Assembly: GCA_003569245.1 (NCBI GenBank)
Contig: BGOM01000019.1
Location: forward strand, 211,977-275,976
Direction of reading: 5' to 3'
Length of the DNA: 64,000 bases
Source: Opitutia bacterium
Lineage (GTDB): Bacteria > Verrucomicrobiota > Verrucomicrobiia > Opitutales > UBA953
Both the position numbers and the translations under genes were made by a program. Below, piece after piece: positions 37,336 to 45,644 of this stretch. The first letter of the stretch is position 1. Every line of letters starts with the position of its first letter. The notes under the pieces are model-generated. The model was given only the letters and a program-made list of their open reading frames with translations, searched no databases and was not told the origin of the DNA.

Positions 37336-37724
37336 GAGGAAGCTGGCATGCCCAGGGATGAGGGCAAGGGGAATAGAATAAGGGGAAATGCCCAGGAAGG
37401 AGATGGGGATGAAGCAATGAGTACAGATAATGGAGTACGGAGTGCGGATAGAGCCAAGGGTCATAGGAGGTAGGGCTGACGTCAACAGGGGGTCAGGCAC
37501 ATCATCGCTGCGCGAGATGAAGCCAGACCCCCTGTTTCGGCCGCGGACCAGCGGGGACGCTGGTCCCTACCGAGAGACAGCGATGCGCGGGTCAGCATCA
37601 GGGAAAGGGTCAGAAGAAGCTGTCGGAAATTAAGGCCCCGGCCGTAGCCCTTGCCTCATCCTCAGGTGGAGAGCCCTAAGCCAGACCGGTTGATGGAGCC
37701 CCGGATGTGTCGTGAATAAAAAGC
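37336..37724. repeat. Intergenic mosaic of repeats (cassette 1)
   Basis: No gene is visible. In order: AGTACGGAGTGCGG-type units (about 37419-37452), a GGTAGGGCTGAC motif at 37470, an imperfect inverted repeat with AACAGGGGGTC arms (37484-37537), and the stem-loop GGACCAGC...GCTGGTCC (37545-37566) followed by CCTACCGAGAG. A short GGGAAAGGGTCAG stretch (about 37600) ends the cassette. All these motifs recur in later intergenic gaps. Confidence 0.7.
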
Positions 37725-38399
37725 ATGCGGATGGTTTATATCGACGAAAGCGGCGACCATGGGCCTCGGAATGACGAATACCCCATCTTCGTCATCGTGG
37801 CCTGTGTCTTTGAAAGCGAAGATTACATCGATCACTTCGTCCCGGCGTTGCTCAGGCTTAAGCTAAAACACTGGGGACACGAGTTGGCGATCCTGCACGA
37901 GCGGGAGATCCGCAAACCACAAGGCGACTTCAACTTCCTGCTTAATCCTAATAAAAGGGCGGCATTCCTGACTGACCTAGCGCGGCTCGTCAGGGAGTCC
38001 AAAGCCCGCGTCCATGCGGTGGTCTGGGATAAGCGCATCCATGCAAATCGCTTCTCCTATGGTGAATGCCTCCGGCGACTCCTCGACGAGTTATCTCCTG
38101 ACCATGGCGACTCCAACGCCACCGCACCCATCATCGTGGAATCAAGAGGCGCCGAGGAAAACAGGCGGACGCTGCAAGCTTTGGGCGAGATCAAGACCTG
38201 CATGGCCCAGATGGTACGTTTTACCGAAAAAGCAGCCAACGTTCCGGGCCTGCAACTGGCGGACCTATGCGCACGACCGATTGGCATAAAAATCCTGCGG
38301 CCCGACGCAAAGAACCGGGCCTTCGACGAAAGCGTCAGCCTGCTTTTGCAAGCCCGAGACTCGGCAATGCCAGCATCGGGCGCGATCATCACTCTCTAA
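37725..38399 (+). CDS. DUF3800 domain protein
   Basis: A 224-residue protein opening MRMVYIDESGDHGPRN, the DUF3800 hallmark with acidic residues in an RNase H-like first strand. Later landmarks are AILHEREIRK (conserved Glu), VHAVVWDKRIH, APIIVESRGAEEN and the C-terminal LQLADLCARPIG (conserved Asp). Such proteins are of unknown function; the acidic set suggests a metal-dependent nuclease, and they often sit in defence or mobile contexts. The gene is less GC-rich than the neighbouring housekeeping genes, consistent with transfer. It is followed by a strong hairpin and has no partner gene. Confidence 0.85.
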   Translation: MRMVYIDESGDHGPRNDEYPIFVIVACVFESEDYIDHFVPALLRLKLKHWGHELAILHEREIRKPQGDFNFLLNPNKRAAFLTDLARLVRESKARVHAVVWDKRIHANRFSYGECLRRLLDELSPDHGDSNATAPIIVESRGAEENRRTLQALGEIKTCMAQMVRFTEKAANVPGLQLADLCARPIGIKILRPDAKNRAFDESVSLLLQARDSAMPASGAIITL

Positions 38400-38405
38400 A
38401 AAGGA

Positions 38406-38431
38406 ACGCGGGTCGGCGAACCGACCCGCGT
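38406..38431. terminator. Hairpin directly after the DUF3800 gene
   Basis: ACGCGGGTCGG (38406-38416) and its exact inverse (38421-38431) form an 11-base-pair stem around a CGAA tetraloop. It begins six bases after the stop codon. On the minus strand it is followed by TCCTTTTT, so a terminator acting in either direction is possible. Confidence 0.6.
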
Positions 38432-38689
38432 CGAACGGACATTTCCATTCCTTACGCTCCTTTTTGAAGCGATAATAAGAGTAGGCAACCTAAACCATTT
38501 GAGGTTATCACCCGGGTTTCGGGGCATCGGGGAGGAGCTGAGAGTACAGATTACGGATAATGGATTAAAGGAGGGAGGCAGCGGACAGAAGGTTAAGCGC
38601 ACCCACTAACTATCCAACTCCCCTGGCCATCAGTAATCTGTACTCTGTAATCTGTACCCGATCTTGCCGGCGGGCCAGCTCACCTCCCC
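38432..38689. repeat. Intergenic mosaic of repeats (cassette 2)
   Basis: No gene is visible. GTACAGATTAC at 38544-38554 is mirrored by GTAATCTGTAC at 38633-38643 and 38647-38657, giving a long inverted arrangement around GGAGGGAGGCAGCGG. The words belong to the same AGTACAG family as in the other cassettes. Confidence 0.6.
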
Positions 38690-38785
38690 CTACTCCCCAT
38701 AATGAGTCCAGAGGCGCAGGACACGCACGGTCTTACGGTCCTTGAAGACTTCGTAGACGAGGCGATGCTGCAGGCTGAGTCGACG
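38690..38785 (-). pseudogene. C-terminal remnant of a Txe/YoeB-family toxin
   Basis: Thirty-one codons read RRLSLQHRLVYEV, then KTVRVLRLWTHYGE and stop. This is the C-terminal third of Txe/YoeB toxins (SRRxxxxHRLVY and a final WTHYE). The upstream two-thirds are missing: the codon before RRL is a TAG that belongs to a stem-loop repeat at 38786-38810. The toxin therefore ends where the repeat begins. No antitoxin is recognisable nearby. It differs in sequence from the intact YoeB at 3.5 kb. Confidence 0.6.
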
Positions 38786-38788
38786 CTA

Positions 38789-38809
38789 GGGCAACACGCG
38801 GTGCTGCCC
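38789..38809. repeat. Stem-loop repeat, GGGCAACAC...GTGCTGCCC variant
   Basis: A near-perfect nine-base-pair stem around GCG is followed by CCTACCGAGA, the same tail as after the GGACCAGC stem-loops. An almost identical copy is at 40636-40656. Confidence 0.65.
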
Positions 38810-38831
38810 CTACCGAGAAGACAGGGGCAAC

Positions 38832-38860
38832 AAAAAGGCCGGATGGCTTGGCCTCCGGCC
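38832..38860 (-). terminator. Rho-independent terminator of the di-haem oxidoreductase gene
   Basis: On the minus strand a GGCCGGA/TCCGGCC stem (38854-38860 with 38837-38843) is followed directly by TTTTTG. It lies about 60 bases after the stop at 38922 and in the correct direction. Confidence 0.7.
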
Positions 38861-38921
38861 GAAAGGATCCGACGGGTTACCGGACGATGGGTCAATCAAA
38901 CCCAGGCCAGCCACCCCACCC

Positions 38922-40295
38922 TCACAGCGTCATCAGGAAGTCGGCGAGCTGCTTCTTCTGGGCAGGGGTGAGCTTGAGGTAGCGATCCCGGGAGACCTTG
39001 GCTTCGCCGTCGTGGGCGGCGATGGCGGCATCCACGTTAGGCGCGCGGCCATCATGCAGGTAGGGCGCGCTGGCACGCAGGCCCCACAAGGGCGCGGTGC
39101 GCATCTCGCGCGGGCCGGCCGGAGCCTGGACGATCCCATCACCGAGCGAGCCCATGTCATGCAGGAGCAGGTCGGAGTAGAGACGCACTTCCTTGCGGTC
39201 GAAGGCCGGGTCCGTGTTGGGGCCGGTCAGCAGGCTCGGGACATGGCAGGCGACGCAACCCGCGCTCGCGAAGAGCTGCTTGCCGGCATTGGAGGAGGCC
39301 GTCGCGGGCGCCTGGGGAGGCGGGCCCAGCAACTTCATGAAGTTCGCCACCTTCTCGAAGTCGGCCAGGCCGGTCGCCGGGGCGTCCTCGGGATCCTGGA
39401 TGAAGTCAGACTTCGCCAGCTTGGCGGCGTCGCCGTTCGGGGCGTTCTCCTTGGGGAAGTAGCGATTGGTCACGCCCATCTCATTGGCGTAGGCATCGGC
39501 CGCGAAACCGAGGACCGTGGCCTGCTGGGCCTTCCAGCCGAAACGACCGACGCGGGTCTGGCCGCTCACGACATCGGTGACCATGGCCGCCTTGCCCGTC
39601 ACGCCGTCGACCGGCTGCTTGCGGACGTTGGCGAGGATCGCGGCGTCGGGGATGGCCTCCATCAGGCCGAGACCGAAGACCGGGGTCGAATTACGCCGCA
39701 CCACGAGGTTGGCCTCGCGCGGCACGAACTCGCGCGCAGCCGGCAGGATGGATTGGTCCTGCAGGAGCGAGCCGCCGAGGGCGTCGAGGGAATCGAAGCC
39801 GGTCGCGGTCACGCGACCGAAGCGGGTGACGTTGCGCGGGCTGGCGCCACCGACGGCACCGCCATTGTGGCAGGCGACGCAGGAGCTCTCGTTGAAGATC
39901 GGGCCCAGGCCGCCTTCGACATCCTCGGTCTTCTCGAAGTCGGCCTTGCCGTCGACGAAGAGCTCCAGCTGCGCGGTCGTGAGACCGGGCAACGGGTCGC
40001 CGAAGAGCGGCTTGGCCGGGTTCATGCGCGGCATGGGCGGCTTGATCAGCACGTGCGGACGCAAGGCCGGCTGCTTGGCGGGCGCGAGGAGCGCGGAGTC
40101 ATCGACGACGGGCTTGACCGGCGCGGGTGCCGGCGCGGGTGCGGGCTTGATCGCGGAAGGAGCGGGCGCGGCCATCGGCGCGTTCATCGGTGCGGGCTTG
40201 CTCGCACCGGGCGGGGGCGGCGGCGGATTGACAGCGGAGACCTGCGAGGCCGCCGCGACGAGGGCGAGGGTTCCGATCAGACGGGCGTTGATCAT
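38922..40295 (-). CDS. Di-haem oxidoreductase (DHOR family), secreted
   Basis: A 457-residue protein with a signal peptide (MINARLIGTLALVAAASQVSAV) and a Pro/Ala-rich linker (residues 25-80) that may span the periplasm. Two CxxCH haem sites are visible: ESSCVACHNGG near residue 140 and SAGCVACHVPS near residue 345. The C-terminal LLLHDMGSLGDG, TAPLWGLRASAPYLHDGRA and the final helix are typical of DHOR proteins, which resemble MauG/CcpA di-haem peroxidases. The Met of HDMG may be a haem ligand. The substrate is not known. ATG 40295 was chosen because the signal peptide begins there. A rho-independent terminator follows. Confidence 0.88.
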   Translation of the reverse strand: MINARLIGTLALVAAASQVSAVNPPPPPPGASKPAPMNAPMAAPAPSAIKPAPAPAPAPVKPVVDDSALLAPAKQPALRPHVLIKPPMPRMNPAKPLFGDPLPGLTTAQLELFVDGKADFEKTEDVEGGLGPIFNESSCVACHNGGAVGGASPRNVTRFGRVTATGFDSLDALGGSLLQDQSILPAAREFVPREANLVVRRNSTPVFGLGLMEAIPDAAILANVRKQPVDGVTGKAAMVTDVVSGQTRVGRFGWKAQQATVLGFAADAYANEMGVTNRYFPKENAPNGDAAKLAKSDFIQDPEDAPATGLADFEKVANFMKLLGPPPQAPATASSNAGKQLFASAGCVACHVPSLLTGPNTDPAFDRKEVRLYSDLLLHDMGSLGDGIVQAPAGPREMRTAPLWGLRASAPYLHDGRAPNVDAAIAAHDGEAKVSRDRYLKLTPAQKKQLADFLMTL

Positions 40296-40815
40296 GGTGG
40301 TTTTGGGGTGGGGTTGGCGGAATGCCGCAGGCGCTTTCCACATCCCTGATTAAAGCCGATTTCACGGCCGTGTTAAGCCCGCTAAAGTTACTTTTAGATG
40401 AACGAAATCTGAAGGGAGTGTTAAGGGGAGATTAAGATTGGCTGGCATGCTGGCCAGTGGGCATGGGGGCAAGGGGCGGGACAGTTGATCGATTGATTGG
40501 TTGATCGGTTGGCCGGAGGAGGCAGGAGAAGAGAACGGAGTGCTGGGTCGAGTGCTGAGTCGATGTCTGAATCGATGAGAATACAGAGAAACACGGACCA
40601 GCGGGGACGCTGGTCCCTACCTGCAGAGGCAGTTAGGGCAGCACGCGGTGCTGCCCCTACCCGCGCGCGGGGCGCGCAAGGTCAGAGGCCATAGGTACGC
40701 GTCGACTCAGCACTCGAGGCAGTACTCTGCACTCCGTACTCTGTACTCCGCACTCTTTACTCAATCCAGCCAGCTTGCCCACTTGCCAGCCGGCCAGCTT
40801 GTTATCGTCGCTACC
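40296..40815. repeat. Intergenic mosaic of repeats (cassette 3)
   Basis: Bases 40296-40440 are AT-richer and probably hold the di-haem gene promoter. From 40441 the cassette contains, in order: CTGGCCAGTGGGC, TTGATCGGTTGGCCGG-type words (about 40485-40515), GAGTGCTGAGTCGATG-type words, stem-loop GGACCAGC...GCTGGTCC (40595-40616), stem-loop GGGCAGCAC...GTGCTGCCC (40636-40656), CCGCGCGCGGGGCGCG, then ACTCTGCACTCCGTACTC-type units (about 40710-40762) and GCCAGCCGGCCAGC. The same order recurs at 43.23-43.60 kb. Confidence 0.75.
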
Positions 40816-41274
40816 TTACCTCGCGATATCCCCGCGGCCGATCACGGTGATACCGTGGGTGGCGAGGACGGAGGCGGCAAGTTCCTGGGCTTCGGTGCGC
40901 ACGACGAGGCCGTAGCGGCCGTTCGGACGGAAGAGGAACGGGTAGACGTAATGGATGTTGATCTCGGCCTTGAGGAGGATCGAGGTGACGTCCTTGAGCT
41001 GCGACTCCGACTGTAGTTCGATCGCGACGACCGGGACGTCGTCGTGGGCGAAGTTATGCTCGTTGAGCACGGCTTCGGCGCGCTCGGGGTAGTCGACGAC
41101 GATGCGGATGATCGTGGAGTCGGTGGTGTCCACCAGGCAGAGCGCCATGATGTGGACGTCGGCCGAACCCAGGGATTGGACGAGCTCGTTGAGACGCCCG
41201 ACCTTGTTCTCGACGAAGATGGAGAACTGCCGAACCGGTCCGTGGTCGGGTTCTCTGGTGGTTTCTGAGCCCAT
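40816..41274 (-). CDS. Tandem ACT-domain protein
   Basis: A 152-residue cytosolic protein made of two ACT domains: FSIFVENKVGRLNELVQSLGSADVHIMAL opens the first and ELQSESQLKDVTSILLKAEINIHYVYP lies in the second. The second domain retains RYGLVVRTE and ends ATHGITVIGRGDI. This looks like the small ACT-only regulators related to the acetolactate synthase small subunit, and such genes are often annotated that way in Verrucomicrobiota. No acetolactate synthase large subunit is adjacent. ACT pairs bind amino acids and regulate enzymes; the partner is unknown. It diverges from the TonB receptor gene across 82 bases. Confidence 0.82.
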   Translation of the reverse strand: MGSETTREPDHGPVRQFSIFVENKVGRLNELVQSLGSADVHIMALCLVDTTDSTIIRIVVDYPERAEAVLNEHNFAHDDVPVVAIELQSESQLKDVTSILLKAEINIHYVYPFLFRPNGRYGLVVRTEAQELAASVLATHGITVIGRGDIAR

Positions 41275-41356
41275 CGAAGCAACTATGACGAAGGAAAGCC
41301 CGTTCGCCAGCCCGATTTCATTTGATTAACAGGGGTGCGGGCGAAGATTCGCCAGC

Positions 41357-43231
41357 ATGTCCGCGCTGTTCGCCGCCCTCGTCCTCGCCCAAGCCCCCAC
41401 CCGATTGCCCGAGACGGTCGTCGTCGAGACGCGCCACCCTGCCCCGCTCGAGGAAGCCTCGCCCTCCGTCAGCCGGGTCATCGTGGCCGAAGCCACGGAC
41501 AGCGGGCTGACGACCCTGGCCGGCGCGCTGGCGACCACCCCGGGCCTGTATGCCACGGAGCAGACGGGCGAAGGATCGCAGGCCTCGGTCTTCATCCGCG
41601 GCACCAATTCCTCGCAAAGCGCCCTGTTGCTCGACGGTCGCCGGCTCCCGCCGGGCTTCTCGGGCTCCTACGAGATCGGGCGCTACCGGTTGTTCGGGCT
41701 GCGCTCGGTCGAGATTCTGCGCGGTCCGTCGTCCTCGCTCTACGGCGCCAACGCCCTCGGCGGTGTGGTGGACCTCCGGCTCGCCGACCCGCTGACGGAT
41801 GCCCGGGGAGGCTCCTGGCAGGTCGAAGGCGGTTCCTATGGCCGCGCGATGATCGGGCTCACGTGGCTGACCAACGACGCCCAAGGCACGACGGCAGCCC
41901 GTTCGGGCACGTCCGTCGCGCTCACCAGCACCCACGACGACGGCTGGCGCGTCAACGGCGCCCGCGACGCCACCAACGCGCTGGTCAAATCCGCCTGGCG
42001 ACTCTCCCCTCACCTGGTGCTGGAATTGATCGGCTCGGCGGACCTCGCCAAGGCTGGGCTCCCCGGCCAATCCGCCACCGCCCCGGCCGCAGGCGACCCC
42101 AACGACTGGCAGAAGGACTCCGGCTGGATGCTCTCGCCCGGCCTACGCTTCCAGGACGACCAAGTCACCGCGGTCGCCTTCTGGTCGCGCGGCGGCTCCG
42201 CGGTCACGAGCCTGGTCGATGGCACCAACTTCTTCGGTCCCTTCGCCTACCATCAGCGCTTCCTGCTTGATCGCGACGAACTCACGGCCTTCGCGGACTG
42301 GAAACTGCGCCCGGACCTGACCGTCGGCGTCGGCGCGACCTACGAGCGTACGGACTTCGACCAGCTGGCGTTGGACGGAGTGTCCACGGCCTGGAGCGAC
42401 ACGCACGAGACCCTCGGGGTCTGGACGCGCGCTGATTGGCGGGCATCCGCGGCCGACCGCTTCCGCGCGGCGTGGCGACGCAACGAGCACACCGATTTCG
42501 CGGGCAAGACGACGGCGGAGTTCAGTTACGCCCGGCGACTCGGCAAGGAACTCATGGCGGAAGCCAAGATCGCCTCGGCCTACCGTGCGCCCGCGGCCAA
42601 CGACCTCGCCTACGGCACCTCCGGCAACCGGGCGCTGAGTCCGGAATCCAACACCGGCGGCGAGCTCGGCCTGCGCTACGAGAGCCGTATCCCGGGCGAA
42701 TTCTCGGCGACGCTGGCGGTCTTCCGCAACGAGCTGACCGACCTGATCGACTACGATCCGGCCGACTTCTACAAGACCTTCAACATCGCGAAGGCGCGCA
42801 CGCAAGGGATCGAGCTGGGCGCGACCGGCCGGCCGGTCAAAGGCCTGCGTCTCTTCGGCGCGGCCACCCTGCTCGACACCGAGGTGCTCTCGCCGGATTA
42901 CCAAGGCGTGGCCGCGACGGGGCAGACGCTGCTGCGTCGGCCGCGGCTCACCTTGAACGCCGGGGCCGAGGTGACTCCCAGCGACGACTGGACGTTTGGC
43001 GGGGCGGTGACGCTGCTGCGCGACCGCGTCGATTACGATTGGAACCTCGGCCAGCGCGTAGATCTGCCGGACGCCGCCTATGTACGCCTGTGGGTCCGCT
43101 ACGCCCTGGACGCGCGCAGCGAGCTATCGTTGCGCGTCGAGAACCTCTTCGGTGAGGACGCCCCGCCCGCCGGCATCGGCTTCGGTGCCCAGCCCCGGTC
43201 GGCGTACGTCGGTTTCACGAGGAGGTTTTAA
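41357..43231 (+). CDS. TonB-dependent outer-membrane receptor (BtuB-like size)
   Basis: A 624-residue protein. After a very short signal-like N-terminus (ALFAALVLAQAP) comes a TonB-box-like LPETVVVETR, then the plug domain with FIRGTNSSQSALLLDGRRL and VEILRGPSSSLYGANALGGVVDL. The barrel includes RAPAANDLAYGTSGNRALSPESNTGGELGLRYE and YDPADFYKTFNIAKARTQGIELG, and it ends in a strand finishing GFTRRF with the C-terminal Phe used in outer-membrane assembly. Its length and layout are like BtuB/cobalamin or small siderophore receptors. No cobalamin riboswitch is visible in the 82-base leader, and no ABC uptake genes are adjacent, so the ligand is unknown. Confidence 0.9.
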   Translation: MSALFAALVLAQAPTRLPETVVVETRHPAPLEEASPSVSRVIVAEATDSGLTTLAGALATTPGLYATEQTGEGSQASVFIRGTNSSQSALLLDGRRLPPGFSGSYEIGRYRLFGLRSVEILRGPSSSLYGANALGGVVDLRLADPLTDARGGSWQVEGGSYGRAMIGLTWLTNDAQGTTAARSGTSVALTSTHDDGWRVNGARDATNALVKSAWRLSPHLVLELIGSADLAKAGLPGQSATAPAAGDPNDWQKDSGWMLSPGLRFQDDQVTAVAFWSRGGSAVTSLVDGTNFFGPFAYHQRFLLDRDELTAFADWKLRPDLTVGVGATYERTDFDQLALDGVSTAWSDTHETLGVWTRADWRASAADRFRAAWRRNEHTDFAGKTTAEFSYARRLGKELMAEAKIASAYRAPAANDLAYGTSGNRALSPESNTGGELGLRYESRIPGEFSATLAVFRNELTDLIDYDPADFYKTFNIAKARTQGIELGATGRPVKGLRLFGAATLLDTEVLSPDYQGVAATGQTLLRRPRLTLNAGAEVTPSDDWTFGGAVTLLRDRVDYDWNLGQRVDLPDAAYVRLWVRYALDARSELSLRVENLFGEDAPPAGIGFGAQPRSAYVGFTRRF

Positions 43232-43642
43232 CTTTGGTTGATGGGTTGATCAGTTGATCAGTTGGCCGGAGCGGGAGGCAGGAGAAGAGTGCGAGTGCAG
43301 GGTCGAGTGCAGAGTCGATGATTGGGTCGATGATTGGGTCGAGGGCAGAGTCGAGTGTTGGGTCGATGGGGATACAGAGAGACACGGACCAGCAGGGACG
43401 CTGGTCCCTACCTGCGCGCGGAGCGCGCATTGTCAGTGGCTACAGGTACGCATCGACTCAGCACTCTGTACTCCGCACTCCTACTCTGTACTCTGTACTC
43501 CGCACTCTGTACTCAATCTGGCCAGCGTGCCCACTGACCAGCCGGCCAGCTCTGAATCCCTCCTCCCTCCTTCACGCCCGTTAAACGCCATATGTTTGGG
43601 TTGGATTGGGGAAAGGGACGGTTCAGAAAAGAAGCCACTCCG
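43232..43642. repeat. Intergenic mosaic of repeats (cassette 4)
   Basis: No gene is visible. In the same order as at 40.44-40.80 kb: TTGATCAGTTGGCCGG words (43238-43272), a tandem GAGTCGATGATTGGGTC-type series (43300-43370), stem-loop GGACCAGC...GCTGGTCC (43386-43407), CCTGCGCGCGGAGCGCGC, ACTCTGTACTCCGCACTC-type units (about 43457-43517), and GACCAGCCGGCCAGC. The two cassettes are clearly homologous but diverged in the tandem parts. Confidence 0.75.
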
Positions 43643-45307
43643 ATGCGCCCCTGCTTCCGCCTCCTCGCGACCGCCCTCGCCCTGCCCTGCCTGCTGCTCT
43701 CCGCCGTCGCCAACGAGGTCGGCCTCGAGTCCGCCGGTCCGACGCGTTTTGGCGCGCGCTTCAGCGAGGACGGCGGCAAGCGCATCGCCACCTTCAACGG
43801 CGACAAGGGCCTGATGGCCTGCTTCACCTTCGCGGCCGACGGCAACGTCGCGGTCGCCGTCCAGGTCAAGCTGGCCAAGGGCGCGAAGACCGGCTTCAAG
43901 GGCCGCCTCGCCGGCAAGGACCTCACCGGCTCGGTCGAGGGCAACGGCGAAGCCCAGTGGGTCGCGCTCGGCACCGCCAAGGTCGCGGCCGGCGTGCCGA
44001 CCTTCCTCAACCTCGAGGCTGTCGAGCGTAAGGGCACCGTCATCGTCACCGGCTTCAAGTTCGACCAGGAAGCCGTCGCCACGCCCGTCGCGCACTTCAA
44101 GACCGCCTACGCCGAGGGCAAGGAAGTCACGCTCGGCGACCGCGGCAACGTCGGCGCCGCCACCTTCAAGGGTGCGGGCCTCCTGCTCGTCCCCATCGTC
44201 GTCGAGCAGGCCGGCGACGTCACCTTCGCCGCGCGCTTCAACCTCGCGGCCGGCGCCAAGCGCGCGCTGCAGATCACCGCGACCGATGACCTGGAAGCGG
44301 TGCGTACCCGCGCCGCGGTGACCGACCTCGCCCTGACCGGCGCCGGCAAGCTCGCGTCCTCGGCCGACTTCACCCTCTCCTTCCCGAAGGCCGGCACCTA
44401 CCTGATCGCGCTGGCCAGCAAGGCCGACGGCGAGGCGCCGCTGACCGTCAACGGCCTGCTGCTCCGCAAGGGCACCAACGCCAACCTCTGGTCCCTGCCC
44501 AACGGCAACGCCCAGTCCGTGCACTACGGCTACCCCGTGCCGAAGGGCGAGACCGCCCTCTGGGCCTACGCCGAGGCGAAGTCGGCCCCGGGTCCCGCCG
44601 CGACCTACAACTGCGTGCTCGGTTTCGGCCAAGGCTACTTCGGCTTCCAGCGCCGCGCGCTCGGCACGAACCCCGACGACCGCTGGTTCATCTACTCGCT
44701 CTGGGATTCCGGCTACGTGAAGAACGCCGTGAAGAAAGAAGGCGCCGACTCCGAGGAGCTGAAGAATTCGATCGTGCGGATGCTGGCCAAGGGCGACGAC
44801 GTGAAGGCGTACGCGTTCGACCACGAGGGCTCCGGCGGCCATAGCCATTGGGAATACCCTTGGAAGGACAACGAGACGTACGCGTTCCTGCTGGGCGTGA
44901 AGCCCGACGGCACGGGCGCGATCTTCTCGACCTATGTGCGCGTCGACGGCGGCCAGTGGAAGTTCCTGACCTCCTTCCGCCGCCCGAACACCAAGGCGAA
45001 ACTCGATGGTCTCTATTCCTTCGTGGAGGATTGGTCCGGCAGCGCCGGCCAGCAGAAGCGCGTCTGCCACTACTCCAACCTCTGGATCCGCAACACCGAG
45101 GGCAAGTGGCTCCAGCTGCGCGAAGCCAAGTCCAGCGCCACCGCCGAACTCGGCCGGTCCGATTTCGACCATTACGTGGAAGGCAACGGCGTCGTCCTCA
45201 GCACCGGCGGCTACGGAGCGCCCAAGGGCAAGCGCGGCGTGATGCTGCAGATCCCGGAGAGCAAGAACCCGCCCCAGGTGGACGTGGACAAGCTGCCGGG
45301 GAAGTAG
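43643..45307 (+). CDS. Secreted DUF3472 domain protein
   Basis: A 554-residue protein from ATG 43643, chosen because the signal peptide (MRPCFRLLATALALPCLLLSAVANE) begins there; an upstream in-frame ATG at 43592 would precede it by 17 residues. The first half contains two beta-rich domains with similar strands (FTFAADGNVAVAVQVKLAKG and VPIVVEQAGDVTFAARFNLAAG), possibly DUF5077-like. The second half holds DUF3472: YNCVLGFGQGYFGFQRRALG, FIYSLWDSGY, HWEYPWKDNETYAFLLGVKPD and TSFRRPNTKAKLDGLYSFVEDW. DUF3472 proteins are secreted, often with carbohydrate-active enzymes, and their function is unknown. Confidence 0.85.
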   Translation: MRPCFRLLATALALPCLLLSAVANEVGLESAGPTRFGARFSEDGGKRIATFNGDKGLMACFTFAADGNVAVAVQVKLAKGAKTGFKGRLAGKDLTGSVEGNGEAQWVALGTAKVAAGVPTFLNLEAVERKGTVIVTGFKFDQEAVATPVAHFKTAYAEGKEVTLGDRGNVGAATFKGAGLLLVPIVVEQAGDVTFAARFNLAAGAKRALQITATDDLEAVRTRAAVTDLALTGAGKLASSADFTLSFPKAGTYLIALASKADGEAPLTVNGLLLRKGTNANLWSLPNGNAQSVHYGYPVPKGETALWAYAEAKSAPGPAATYNCVLGFGQGYFGFQRRALGTNPDDRWFIYSLWDSGYVKNAVKKEGADSEELKNSIVRMLAKGDDVKAYAFDHEGSGGHSHWEYPWKDNETYAFLLGVKPDGTGAIFSTYVRVDGGQWKFLTSFRRPNTKAKLDGLYSFVEDWSGSAGQQKRVCHYSNLWIRNTEGKWLQLREAKSSATAELGRSDFDHYVEGNGVVLSTGGYGAPKGKRGVMLQIPESKNPPQVDVDKLPGK

Positions 45308-45644
45308 GGGCGCGAAAGAGTACGGAGTACCGAGTACAGAGTGCGGAGTTCCGAACAAAGCATGAGCCAGAAGGCCGAATGCCTCCTTAGACCCTAGACT
45401 CCCGCGGCAGTCCGTACTCCGTCATCCGTAATCAGCACTCAATCGAACGCTGGTCCCTGCCGACGCGAACTAAGTTCGCGAGCGGTTAGGGGATGGCGGT
45501 AAGCGGCTGGGCTGCATTAAGGTTCAGGGGAAGGAGCAGGGTCAGGGGAAGGAGAGACTCGGACCAGCGGGGACGCTGGTCCCTACCGAGAGGCAGGAGG
45601 CATCAGGGTCAGGAAGGGTCTTGCCCTGTCCCTGTCATCACCTC
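45308..45644. repeat. Intergenic mosaic of repeats (cassette 5)
   Basis: No gene is visible. AGTACGGAGTACCGAGTACAG units (45320-45350) are mirrored by GTCCGTACTCCGTCATCCG (about 45412-45430). A half stem-loop (ACGCTGGTCCCTGCCGA, about 45447) and a CGCGAAC-TAA-GTTCGCG hairpin follow. Then come GGTCAGGGGAAGGAG words and the full stem-loop GGACCAGC...GCTGGTCC (45561-45582) with CCTACCGAGAG, and CCTGTCCCTGTC just before the purL stop. Confidence 0.72.

Noticed and set aside
41275..41356. Possible cobalamin riboswitch before the TonB-dependent receptor
   Set aside because: The leader is only 82 bases and lacks a recognisable B12 box, so a B12-specific role for the receptor is not claimed.
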